From NCBI GenBank assembly GCA_040510195.1, contig JBEVJK010000058.1:11057-75056 (forward strand): a stretch of DNA of 64,000 nucleotides. Direction: 5' to 3'. The first letter of the stretch is position 1; each line of letters starts with the position of its first letter. Source of the stretch: JBEVJK01 sp040510195. GTDB taxonomy: Bacteria; Pseudomonadota; Alphaproteobacteria; Rhizobiales; Rhizobiaceae. Below the pieces are notes generated by a model that had not been told where the DNA came from, made no database searches, and was given only the letters and a program-made list of their open reading frames with translations. This document shows, one piece after another, positions 42,909 through 50,072 of the stretch. A program made the position numbers and the translations under genes.

Positions 42909-43430
42909 TCAGCGCAGAGACAGGCTTGAAAGCGCCCAGGCGCCGAGCGGCGAGTTCGGGAACGTGACGAGGGCTCCGGCACCGAGCGCGATGCCGTAGG
43001 GGATGCCGGCCTTCTGGTCCGCCATGTGCTTCAAGAGCGCGTTCTGACTGGCCAGCGTTGCGAGGGGTGACTTGCGGAAGGAGATCAGCATGAGGGTCAG
43101 CACCGCGCCCAGGAGTGCCGACGTGACCAAGTAATCCAGCAGCTCGTTGCGAAAGCCAAACCAGAGCGCGGTCGATGCCATCAGCTTGGCGTCGCCGCCG
43201 CCCATGGCGCGGATGGCGAACATGGCAAAGCCAAAGGCGAGCACGACGAGGCCCGCGACCAGGTGCCAGGAAAGATCCGTCCACCCCATGCCGGACAGCG
43301 GGGCGACGACAAGGAAGGTTCCCACCAAGAGCAGCGGCACGCGGTTGGAGATGGTCATCGACAGCATGTCGGATGCCGCGGCATAGATCATGCAGAACGG
43401 GAAGATGACCAGAATGGCAGCCTCGATCAT
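42909..43430 (-). CDS. cpaA: Prepilin peptidase CpaA/TadV
   Basis: This 173-residue aspartic membrane protease processes Flp prepilin and the TadE-like pseudopilins. It has about five hydrophobic segments, the first catalytic aspartate in IYAAASDMLSMTI (about residue 20) and the second in the GxGD-like AMGGGDAKLMAS (about residue 75). The ATG at 43430 lies directly before the first helix; an upstream extension would run through the hairpin and the pilin terminus region. It follows the pilin gene by 113 nt. Confidence 0.94.
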   Translation of the reverse strand: MIEAAILVIFPFCMIYAAASDMLSMTISNRVPLLLVGTFLVVAPLSGMGWTDLSWHLVAGLVVLAFGFAMFAIRAMGGGDAKLMASTALWFGFRNELLDYLVTSALLGAVLTLMLISFRKSPLATLASQNALLKHMADQKAGIPYGIALGAGALVTFPNSPLGAWALSSLSLR

Positions 43431-43493
43431 GTGCAACCTAGGTCCCTTGCTCGGTTGAGGGGGCGCCGTCCCGGTGGGCGGGTGCCTGAAACG

Positions 43494-43521
43494 GAATGGC
43501 CGCCCCGTGGGGCGGCCATTC
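43494..43521 (-). repeat. Strong inverted repeat between flp and cpaA
   Basis: GAATGGCCGCCCC and GGGGCGGCCATTC form a nearly perfect 12-bp stem with a four-base loop, 22 nt downstream of the flp stop. On the minus strand it is followed by CGTTTCAG, so only a weak T-run. It could stop most transcripts after the pilin gene or protect the pilin mRNA 3' end, giving high pilin and low peptidase expression. The role is inferred. Confidence 0.75.
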
Positions 43522-43543
43522 ACGCAATCCATGGGTTCGCAGA

Positions 43544-43729
43544 TCAGGGGACGGCGCTGACGGCATCCCCGAGCTTATCGGCGCTCGTGTCGAACACAGA
43601 GTTGAGCTGGGTGCCGAGGGTGGTGGCGCCGGCGATGATGGCCAGGGCGACGAGCGCGGCGAGCAGACCATACTCGATCGCGGTGGCGCCGGACTCGTCT
43701 TTGAGGAAACGTGCGAAAATCTTGGACAT
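43544..43729 (-). CDS. flp: Flp family major pilin
   Basis: The 61-residue type IVb pilin has a short basic leader (MSKIFARFLKDESG) ending in glycine, after which the mature pilin would begin ATAIEYGLLAALVALAIIAG. The Glu-Tyr pair at mature positions 5 and 6 is the Flp signature. The remaining 25 residues are short and polar. An AAGGAG ribosome binding site precedes the ATG. It is processed by CpaA, encoded just downstream, and is the structural subunit of the pilus. Confidence 0.96.
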   Translation of the reverse strand: MSKIFARFLKDESGATAIEYGLLAALVALAIIAGATTLGTQLNSVFDTSADKLGDAVSAVP

Positions 43730-44028
43730 ACGAGAGCTCCTTACTCCACGTGTTAACAGCGTTCCGTCAACTTCTTCTGGATGTGCGTTGATCGGATTGC
43801 GGCAATCTACGAGTGAGCTCTTTCAGCGACCTTAAGAAATACGATTACCGAATTCTTTCGCTGCAGGAGAATGCGGCTTGGTTAACGATCCTTGATCGAG
43901 AAACGGCGGAAATCGATAGGTTGGCGCCTTGTCGCGAGCAACCTAGCTCCGCATGGCCGCAGGCGGTTAATCGTTGGTTCACCAATCTCCTTCATGTTCT
44001 CTGAAGGATTGGATTGGGGTCATCGCAC
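43730..44028. promoter_or_regulatory. Divergent control region between flp and the secretin N-domain gene
   Basis: No convincing gene lies in these 299 nt. The stretch is lower in GC than its surroundings and must hold the promoters for both flanking pilus transcripts. GTTAA half-sites occur at 43752, 43881 and 43966. TTAA-TCGTTGG-TTCAC (43967-43982) differs by one base from the CtrA consensus TTAA-N7-TTAAC. CtrA control of pilin genes is established in Caulobacter; here it is inference. Confidence 0.45.
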
Positions 44029-44457
44029 ATGACATTCGGCAAGATGACGGCAAGGCGCCTGTTGGTTCCGCTGGCTCTCATGGCGCTCGGCGGCGGCGCG
44101 TCGGCGGCGTTGAGCGCCGACATCGACGTGGTGATGAACGAGGCAAAGGTGGTGAAGCTCTCGCGCGAGGCTGATACCGTGATCATCGGCAATCCAGAGA
44201 TCGCCGACGCCTCGGTCCAGGACGCCAACACGCTGGTGCTGACGGCCAAGGGCTTCGGCATCACCAATCTCGTGGTGCTCGACCGTCAGGGCAATCCGAT
44301 CGTCGACGAGCAGATCGTGGTTTCGAGGCAGGCGGCGCAGTCGATCCGCATCTACCGGCGCGCCAATGTGCAGACCATGTCGTGCACGCCCTATTGCGAA
44401 GGCGCCTTCCGCAGCGGGGCGGAGCAGGCTTCCGATGCGCAGGTGAGCGGCCCCTAA
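44029..44457 (+). CDS. Stand-alone secretin N-terminal domain protein of the pilus locus
   Basis: The 142-residue exported protein has a signal peptide (LLVPLALMALGGGASAALSA) followed by one domain homologous to the N-terminal domain of the CpaC secretin in this window: VVKLSREADTVIIGNPEIAD and GFGITNLVVLDRQGNPI compare with IVVDLPTDAYDILVANPSVAD and the matching block in CpaC. It ends with a two-cysteine segment (MSCTPYCEGAFRSG). It may cap or assist the secretin. The ATG at 44029 was preferred to an in-frame TTG at 44014. It leads the plus-strand pilus genes. Confidence 0.85.
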   Translation: MTFGKMTARRLLVPLALMALGGGASAALSADIDVVMNEAKVVKLSREADTVIIGNPEIADASVQDANTLVLTAKGFGITNLVVLDRQGNPIVDEQIVVSRQAAQSIRIYRRANVQTMSCTPYCEGAFRSGAEQASDAQVSGP

Positions 44458-44581
44458 AGACGGCCGCCGCCACCGCTTGGTTTTTCATTCGTCAAATACA
44501 ATCAGACGTTTTTAAGGGTGATCCAAACCACGCGGCAACGGGTTTGGATTAATGTGTCAGCCACTGGTGGTGGGGCTCGAC

Positions 44582-45166
44582 ATGGTGGAAAATCCTAACT
44601 CTTCGTTTGGAACGAAGCTTCTTCGACGATGGTCACGGGCAGGGTCCGACCTGACGCGTGACCGCAGCGGCAGCGTGGCCATCGAATTTGCGATGCTGGT
44701 GCTGCCCTTCTCGGTCTTCATCTTCATGATCCTCGAGACCTGCCTGGTCTTCGCGGCACAGGAGATGCTGTCCAACGCAACGGACAATGTGAGCCGGCAG
44801 CTGCGGACCGGGCAGCTGAGACCCGATGTCATCACACGCGACAGCGTCAGAAACCTCCTCTGTTTGAATCTGGAGGTGATCGTCACGAGCGGCTGCCCCG
44901 GGCTGAAATTCGACCTGCGCAACGGCACGTTTCACGAACTGGCCGAGGCCGCGAAGCAGAGGCCCGTGGTCAACGACAATGGCGATGCGACGGCCGGGTT
45001 GAACGAGTTTGTGTTCCAGCCGGGCCAGAGCTCGACGCGCAACATGCTCAGGGTCTACTACGATTGGCCGATCTTGGCGGACTTCCTGCGCGGCCAGATC
45101 TCCAGCTTCCAGGACGGCAAGGTCCTGCTGGGGGCGGCCAATACCTGGCAGAACGAGCCGTTTTGA
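44582..45166 (+). CDS. tadE: TadE-like pseudopilin (first)
   Basis: The 194-residue protein has a basic N-terminus, a pseudopilin processing site (RSGSVAIEF, cleavage after Gly with Glu-Phe at positions 5-6) and one transmembrane helix (AMLVLPFSVFIFMILETCLVF), then a soluble domain of about 130 residues. TadE-type minor pilins are cut by the prepilin peptidase and are needed for assembly. The ATG at 44582 follows GGTGGGG; an in-frame ATG at 44552 is an alternative. The second TadE-like gene follows after 8 nt. Confidence 0.88.
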   Translation: MVENPNSSFGTKLLRRWSRAGSDLTRDRSGSVAIEFAMLVLPFSVFIFMILETCLVFAAQEMLSNATDNVSRQLRTGQLRPDVITRDSVRNLLCLNLEVIVTSGCPGLKFDLRNGTFHELAEAAKQRPVVNDNGDATAGLNEFVFQPGQSSTRNMLRVYYDWPILADFLRGQISSFQDGKVLLGAANTWQNEPF

Positions 45167-45174
45167 GCGCCCCG

Positions 45175-45798
45175 ATGTCAAAATCATCTCCTCTCATCCG
45201 ATCCGTCGCAGGCCGGTTCCTGCGCGACCGGCGCGGCGTTGCGGCGACGGAATTCGCGCTGCTCATGCCGATCCTGTTCATCTCCTACCTGATGGTCTTC
45301 GAGGTCACGCTGGCCATCGAGACCCGGCAAAAGGCGGACCGCATCGGGTCCGCGGTCGCCGATCTGGTGGCCCAGCAACAGTCGCTCAGCAAGGCGGACA
45401 TCGGTCAGATCCTGGAGATCAGCGACACGATCATCCGCCCCTACGACCGCTCCACCCAAGCCGTCAAGGTGACCGCCATTCAGGTCAGCGACGAGGATGT
45501 GCCGAAGGCCTCCGTGGTCTGGTCGGTCAAGAGCGGCTCGACACCGGGTACGGTCGTCGACGGCGACACGCCGAAGACCCCTCCGGCCGTCCCTCTCCCC
45601 GGGAAGCTGATGACGCGCGGCGCCTTCATCATCCAGGTGACCACCGATCTCAACTATCTGCCGGTGATCGTCTGGTCGACCGACGCCAAGGAGACGCTCG
45701 GCATCCTGTCCGCCTTCAGCGAGCTCAATTTCGACGGCGCCTATTATGCGCGGCCGCGGCAAGCCCAATCCGTGAGCTGTACCGACTGCCCGACATAG
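45175..45798 (+). CDS. tadG: TadE/TadG-like pseudopilin (second)
   Basis: The 207-residue protein has the same layout as its upstream neighbour: a basic leader (FLRDRRG), the mature N-terminus VAATEFALLMPILFISYLMVF with Glu-Phe at positions 5-6, and a soluble domain ending in a CTDC pair. It is shorter than full-length TadG (which has a von Willebrand factor domain), so it is better described as a TadE-like minor pilin placed where tadG would be. It ends the plus-strand pilus operon. Confidence 0.84.
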   Translation: MSKSSPLIRSVAGRFLRDRRGVAATEFALLMPILFISYLMVFEVTLAIETRQKADRIGSAVADLVAQQQSLSKADIGQILEISDTIIRPYDRSTQAVKVTAIQVSDEDVPKASVVWSVKSGSTPGTVVDGDTPKTPPAVPLPGKLMTRGAFIIQVTTDLNYLPVIVWSTDAKETLGILSAFSELNFDGAYYARPRQAQSVSCTDCPT

Positions 45799-45889
45799 GC
45801 CGGACAGCCAGGTCGAGCATCAAGCCGAATTGCCAAGCGGACCGGGCGGTCGTATCAGTCGGGGGACGTCCCCAGCGAGACCGCCATCC

Positions 45890-47143
45890 GTGCCTACACG
45901 CCGCGCCTTCCTGTTCGTCCTCGACTCCGTCGGCATCGGCGGGGCGCCAGATGCCGCCGACTTCGGCGACGAGGGCGCCGACACGCTCGGCCATATCGCG
46001 GAAGCCTGTCAGGCCGGCGCGGCCGACCGTCCAGGCCTGCGCGCCGGCCCATTGGCGCTGCCGAACCTAGCGTCGCTCGGCCTCGCAGAGGCTGCCAGGC
46101 GCGGCAATGGCGGGCGCCTTCAGCTTGCGTCCTCCGGCGACGGGCTGCGCGAGGGCGCCTTCCACGGCGCGGCGCAAGAGGTGTCCAGCGGCAAGGATAC
46201 GCCCTCCGGCCATTGGGAGATCGCAGGCGTGCCGGTGCCCTTCGACTGGGGCTACTTTCCGGACACCGAGCCGACCTTTCCGGCAGAGCTGACGCAAGCG
46301 CTCGTCGAGGAAGCGGGCCTGCCCGGCATCCTCGGGGATCGCCACGCTTCCGGAACCGAGATCATCGCCCAGCTCGGCGAAGAGCATATCCGCACCGGCA
46401 AGCCCATCTGCTACACGTCTGCGGACTCGGTGTTCCAGATCGCCGCCCACGAGGAGCATTTCGGACTCGGTCGTCTCTATCAGCTCTGCCTGATCGCGCG
46501 GGGGCTGGTCGATCCGCTGAACATCGGCAGGGTGATCGCCAGGCCCTTCGTCGGCGACGGCTCGGGCTCGTTCGTTCGCACGGCCAACCGCCGGGACTAT
46601 GCCGTGCCGCCCGCCGAGCCGACCCTCGCCGACCGGCTGGTCGGCCGCGGCAGCAAGGTCATCGGCATCGGCAAGATCGGCGACATCTTAGCGCATCAGG
46701 GGATTTCGGAGACGCGCAAGGCCGCCAACAATATGAGCCTGTTCGACGCCGCGCTCGAGGCGATGGCCGAGGCGCGCGACGGCGACCTCGTCTTCGCCAA
46801 TTTCGTCGACTTCGATACCTTGTACGGCCATAGGCGAGATGTTGCCGGCTATGCAGCGGCGCTCGAAGCCTTCGACCGCCGCCTGCCCGAGGCGCTCGGC
46901 CGCCTCGACGTCGGGGATCTTCTGCTGCTGACGGCCGATCACGGCTGCGACCCGACCTGGCTGGGCAGCGACCATACGCGCGAGCGCGTGCCGGTGCTGG
47001 GTGCCGGCCCCGAGCTGAAAGGCGGCGACGTGGGGCTCAGAAAAAGCTTCGCCGACATCGGCGCGACGGTTGCCGAGCACCTGGGGCTGCCGTCAGGCCC
47101 GCACGGAACGTCCTTCTACCGCAGCATCGCCGCCGATGCCTGA
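45890..47143 (+). CDS. deoB: Phosphopentomutase
   Basis: DeoB interconverts ribose (or deoxyribose) 1-phosphate and 5-phosphate in nucleoside salvage. The 417-residue alkaline-phosphatase-like metalloenzyme has the N-terminal metal site FLFVLDSVGIGGAPDA, GKDTPSGHWEIAGVP, and the C-terminal LTADHGCDPTWLGSDHTRER with manganese-binding residues. The likely start is GTG at 45890 (VPTRRAFLF); an in-frame TTG lies 60 nt upstream. The stop overlaps the mutM start by 8 nt. Confidence 0.94.
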   Translation: MPTRRAFLFVLDSVGIGGAPDAADFGDEGADTLGHIAEACQAGAADRPGLRAGPLALPNLASLGLAEAARRGNGGRLQLASSGDGLREGAFHGAAQEVSSGKDTPSGHWEIAGVPVPFDWGYFPDTEPTFPAELTQALVEEAGLPGILGDRHASGTEIIAQLGEEHIRTGKPICYTSADSVFQIAAHEEHFGLGRLYQLCLIARGLVDPLNIGRVIARPFVGDGSGSFVRTANRRDYAVPPAEPTLADRLVGRGSKVIGIGKIGDILAHQGISETRKAANNMSLFDAALEAMAEARDGDLVFANFVDFDTLYGHRRDVAGYAAALEAFDRRLPEALGRLDVGDLLLLTADHGCDPTWLGSDHTRERVPVLGAGPELKGGDVGLRKSFADIGATVAEHLGLPSGPHGTSFYRSIAADA

Positions 47144-48029
47144 GCTGCCCGAAGTGGAGACAGTGCGGCGCGGGCTGCAGCCCTTGCTGGAAGGGGCCCG
47201 GATCGAGCGCGTCGACGCCCGCCGGCCCGACCTGCGGTTCCCTTTCCCGCCCGACTTCGCGAAGCGGCTCGCCGGCAAGACCGTGACGGCGCTCGGCCGC
47301 CGCGCGAAATACCTGCTGGTGCATCTGAAGGACGGCCCCGTGCTGATCTGCCATCTCGGCATGTCCGGCTCGTTCCGCGTCGCAGTCGGCGAGACCGGTG
47401 CGCAGCCCGGCCGCTTCCACCAGCCGCGCTCCAAGGACGAAGCGCACGACCACGTGGTTTTCGAGCTGCGCTCGCCGACCGGCCAGCCGGCCGAGATCAC
47501 CTTCAACGACCCCCGCCGCTTCGGCTTCATGCTGCTCGTCGAGCCGGACGAGATCGACCGCCACCCATTGCTTGCCCATCTTGGCGTCGAGCCCACGGGC
47601 AACGCGCTCGACGGGAGGCTGCTGGCGGACCTGCTGCGCGGACGGCGGGCGCCGCTCAAGGCAGCGCTCCTCGATCAGACACTGATTGCCGGCCTCGGCA
47701 ACATCTATGTCTCGGAGGCTTTGTGGCGGGCCCGCCTGTCGCCTCGCCGCGCCGCCTTCACGGTCGCCGGCAGGCCGGGGCAGGCGACGGGCCGGAGCGA
47801 GGCGCTCGCCGCGGCGATCCGCGACGTCATCGCAGACGCCATCGCCGCCGGCGGCTCGTCGCTGCGCGACCACATCCAGACCGATGGCTCGCTGGGCTAC
47901 TTCCAACATCGCTTCGCCGTCTACGACCGCGAGGGGCAGCCCTGCCTCAGGGATGGCTGCGGAGGCACGATCCGCCGCATCGTGCAGAGCGGGCGCTCCA
48001 CTTTCTATTGCCCGACCTGCCAGCGTTAG
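47136..48029 (+). CDS. mutM: Formamidopyrimidine-DNA glycosylase
   Basis: MutM excises 8-oxoguanine and other oxidised purines. The 297-residue protein begins PELPEVETVRRGLQPLL, with the catalytic Pro exposed after Met removal and the essential Glu next to it. It has IAGLGNIYVSEALWRARLSP (helix-two-turn-helix) and the C-terminal zinc finger with CLRDGC and YCPTCQR. The start overlaps the end of deoB. Confidence 0.97.
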   Translation: MPELPEVETVRRGLQPLLEGARIERVDARRPDLRFPFPPDFAKRLAGKTVTALGRRAKYLLVHLKDGPVLICHLGMSGSFRVAVGETGAQPGRFHQPRSKDEAHDHVVFELRSPTGQPAEITFNDPRRFGFMLLVEPDEIDRHPLLAHLGVEPTGNALDGRLLADLLRGRRAPLKAALLDQTLIAGLGNIYVSEALWRARLSPRRAAFTVAGRPGQATGRSEALAAAIRDVIADAIAAGGSSLRDHIQTDGSLGYFQHRFAVYDREGQPCLRDGCGGTIRRIVQSGRSTFYCPTCQR

Positions 48030-48065
48030 AGTAAGCCGGGCGCGTTGCAGCGGAGGCGTGCCAGA

Positions 48066-48839
48066 ATGGCCTACGAAACCATCATCGTCGACAGTCGCGA
48101 CCGGGTCGGCCTGATCACGCTGAACCGCCCCAAGGCGCTCAATGCCCTCAACTCGCAGGTGCTTGGCGAGCTGGTCGCGGCGCTGCGGGCCTTTGATGTG
48201 GATCCCGCCATCGGCGCCATGGTGGTGACCGGCTCCGAGAAAGCCTTCGCCGCGGGGGCCGACATCAAGGAGATGCAGTCGAAGGCCTATGTCGAGGTCT
48301 TCACGGAGGACCTCTTCGGCGGCTGGGAGGAGCTGTCGCGTATCCGCAAGCCGATCCTCGCCGCTGTCGCCGGCTATGCGTTGGGCGGCGGCTGCGAGCT
48401 GGCCATGATGTGCGACTTCATCCTGGCGGCGGACAATGCCAAGTTCGGCCAGCCCGAGATCACGCTTGGCGTGATGCCCGGGATGGGCGGGTCGCAGCGC
48501 CTGACGCGCTCGATCGGCAAGTCCAAGGCGATGGACATGATCCTTACCGGCCGGATGATGGACGCGGTCGAGGCCGAGCGCTGCGGTCTGGTGTCGCGGG
48601 TGGTGCCGCTCGCCGACCTGCTGCCCGAGGCCCTTGCAGCGGCGGGCAAGATCGCCAGCCTGTCGCTGCCGGCCGTGATGATGGCCAAGGAGGCCATCAA
48701 CCGGGCCTACGAGACGACGCTTTCGGAGGGCCTGCGCTTCGAGAAGCGGATGTTTCATTCCATGTTCGCGCTCGACGATCAGAAGGAAGGCATGGCGGCG
48801 TTCGTCGAGAAGCGGCCGGCCGCGTTCAGGCACCGCTGA
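48066..48839 (+). CDS. Enoyl-CoA hydratase
   Basis: The 257-residue crotonase-family enzyme hydrates trans-2-enoyl-CoA in fatty acid breakdown. It shows LNRPKALNALNSQV at the N-terminus, FAAGADIKEM for the CoA-binding and oxyanion loop, and the two glutamates in GGCELAMMCD and FGQPEITLGVMPGMGG (about residues 117 and 137). Full length and all key residues are present. It lies between mutM and rpsT, its usual place in Mesorhizobium-like genomes. Confidence 0.93.
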   Translation: MAYETIIVDSRDRVGLITLNRPKALNALNSQVLGELVAALRAFDVDPAIGAMVVTGSEKAFAAGADIKEMQSKAYVEVFTEDLFGGWEELSRIRKPILAAVAGYALGGGCELAMMCDFILAADNAKFGQPEITLGVMPGMGGSQRLTRSIGKSKAMDMILTGRMMDAVEAERCGLVSRVVPLADLLPEALAAAGKIASLSLPAVMMAKEAINRAYETTLSEGLRFEKRMFHSMFALDDQKEGMAAFVEKRPAAFRHR

Positions 48840-48865
48840 AGACCTGCAAAAAGGCGCCGCAAGCG

Positions 48866-48894
48866 TTGACGCCTCGCGCAAGCTGCACTATAAG
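48866..48894 (+). promoter_or_regulatory. Sigma-70 type promoter for rpsT
   Basis: TTGACG (48866-48871) and TATAAG (48889-48894) are separated by exactly 17 nt and lie about 97 nt upstream of the rpsT start codon. It is the best-formed housekeeping promoter seen in the window. Confidence 0.8.
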
Positions 48895-48907
48895 CCGCCG
48901 CACTTGA

Positions 48908-48937
48908 GGCAGCCCTGCGGCTGCCCTTTAGGTTTTT
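48908..48937 (+). promoter_or_regulatory. Hairpin in the rpsT leader
   Basis: GGCAGCC (48908-48914) pairs with GGCTGCC (48919-48925) around CTGC, followed by CTTTAGG and five Ts. It lies in the 5' untranslated part of rpsT and could be a partial terminator or a site for S20 autoregulation. The role is inferred. Confidence 0.5.
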
Positions 48938-48990
48938 GTGCCTCGCGACGAACCGCAGAGGCGCACCACCACGACACGAAGAGAGGCACC

Positions 48991-49257
48991 ATGGCCAATA
49001 CTCCGTCGGCCAAAAAGGCAACCCGTAAGATCGCTCGCCGTGCGGCGGTCAACAAGAACCGGCGCTCGCGCGTCCGCACCTTCGTCCGCAAGGTCGAAGA
49101 GGCGCTGGCGGCCGGCGACAAGTCGGCGGCCGAGGCTGCCCTGCTCGCAGCGCAGCCCGAGCTGATGCGCGCTGCCACCAAGGGTGTCATCCACAAGAAC
49201 ACCGCATCGCGGAAGGTGTCCCGGCTCGCCCAGCGGTTGAAGACCCTGTCGGTCTGA
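48991..49257 (+). CDS. rpsT: 30S ribosomal protein S20
   Basis: The 88-residue primary 16S-rRNA binding protein starts ANTPSAKKATRKIARRAAVN and ends in ASRKVSRLAQRLKTLSV, with the usual very basic helical composition. An AGAGAGG ribosome binding site precedes the ATG. It has its own promoter and leader hairpin upstream and a strong terminator downstream, so it is a single-gene unit placed before dnaA as in other Rhizobiales. Confidence 0.97.
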   Translation: MANTPSAKKATRKIARRAAVNKNRRSRVRTFVRKVEEALAAGDKSAAEAALLAAQPELMRAATKGVIHKNTASRKVSRLAQRLKTLSV

Positions 49258-49280
49258 CTCCACCAGGATTTTAATTGTCG

Positions 49281-49309
49281 AAGCCCGGTCCGAAAGGCCG
49301 GGCTTTTTC
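49281..49309 (+). terminator. Rho-independent terminator after rpsT
   Basis: AAGCCCGG (49281-49288) pairs with CCGGGCTT (49298-49305), followed by TTTCG, with three Ts continuing the two at the stem end. It lies 23 nt after the rpsT stop. Confidence 0.9.
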
Positions 49310-49477
49310 GTTTGCCGCCCAAAGGCTTGGCGGAGGGCTTGGCGTGCCTCGGGCGGCGACCGGCGTTTCCTTTGCCGGCGGCTGCTGCGGCCGGCCGTCC
49401 CAAGGGCAAGTGATGAAGCCTGCGGCGAGCTTGCTCGTGGCACCAAAACGTTCGTAGATTCAACGGCTTGTCCGCGC

Positions 49478-49486
49478 TTGTCCACA
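49478..49486 (+). promoter_or_regulatory. DnaA-box-like sequence upstream of dnaA
   Basis: TTGTCCACA differs from the TTATNCACA consensus by one base. A weaker relative (TCATCCACC) follows about 12 nt later. DnaA often represses its own gene through such sites; that role is inference here. Confidence 0.4.
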
Positions 49487-49625
49487 TGTTGTTCAAGTCA
49501 TCCACCGAGGCTGTATGGCGTGACGGTGTCAAGCGTTTTTTTTATATTTATTTCGGTTCGGCGAGGCTCAAAATGGGCCAGCCGAAGAAGGTTTTGAATC
49601 ACAAAGGCTTCTTGGATTCGGGCTA

Positions 49626-49657
49626 CTCCCGAAGTGGTAGGCACACTGGTTCGGGAG
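49626..49657. repeat. Inverted repeat upstream of dnaA
   Basis: CTCCCGAA (49626-49633) pairs perfectly with TTCGGGAG (49650-49657). The 16-nt interior can form a smaller GTG-GTAGG-CAC hairpin. There is no T-run after it. It may be a protein binding site or a structured leader element of the dnaA transcript. Confidence 0.5.
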
Positions 49658-50072
49658 CGCAGAGTCGTTAATTTTCGATTGCTGATGGCCTTGCCCAGCC
49701 GCCAACGATTTATGTAGTGTTCAGCATATCGAGAGGGACGGGCCGCAGGCCTGACGACCCAGCCAAATTGCCGTTCGACACAACGCGGAAGCGATTCCGC
49801 GGACGGTGAAGTCGTGCCCCCTCGATACGAGTGATGCGGATATCTGGATACGAGTTCGAAAGCGATCCGGCAGCGTTTGCCGGAGCCGGCGGGACGTGCG
49901 CGATGCCAGGCTGCAGCGAGAGGGTAAGCCCGGGGAGAAGCCAAACATGGCCCGACGGGAGAGTGGGCGGGCGACGGCTGCTAGAGCGGCGGTCGCCCTG
50001 TTGACGAGGGAGACTGCCGAACCGCAGGCGGTGCGGGACACGGCGGCGGCAAACGAAAGAAGGACTGGGAAA

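Larger units (their letters stand above)
49310..50072 (+). other. Long non-coding stretch upstream of dnaA
   Basis: This 760-nt interval has no recognised gene. It includes an unusually AT-rich tract (GCGTTTTTTTTATATTTATT, about 49530-49551) that could melt easily or be part of a promoter, one DnaA-box-like sequence and an inverted repeat (listed separately). The dnaA reading frame stays open back to 49806, but the extension shows no domain. In Rhizobiales the replication origin usually maps near hemE, so an origin here should not be assumed. Confidence 0.6.

Noticed and set aside
43813..44004. A 63-codon frame between flp and the secretin N-domain gene
   Set aside because: It has no good ribosome binding site, an unremarkable translation and lies in the probable divergent promoter region.
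49468..49671. A 67-codon frame upstream of dnaA
   Set aside because: It runs across an AT-rich tract and the inverted repeat, lacks a ribosome binding site and resembles nothing known to me.
49615..49680. Possible tRNA fragment (GTGGTAGGCAC and GGTTCG present)
   Set aside because: The arms do not fold into a cloverleaf and no acceptor stem or anticodon arm can be formed.
49806..50072. N-terminal extension of DnaA from an upstream ATG
   Set aside because: The 89 extra residues show no domain, and homology to DnaA domain I begins after the ATG at 50073.
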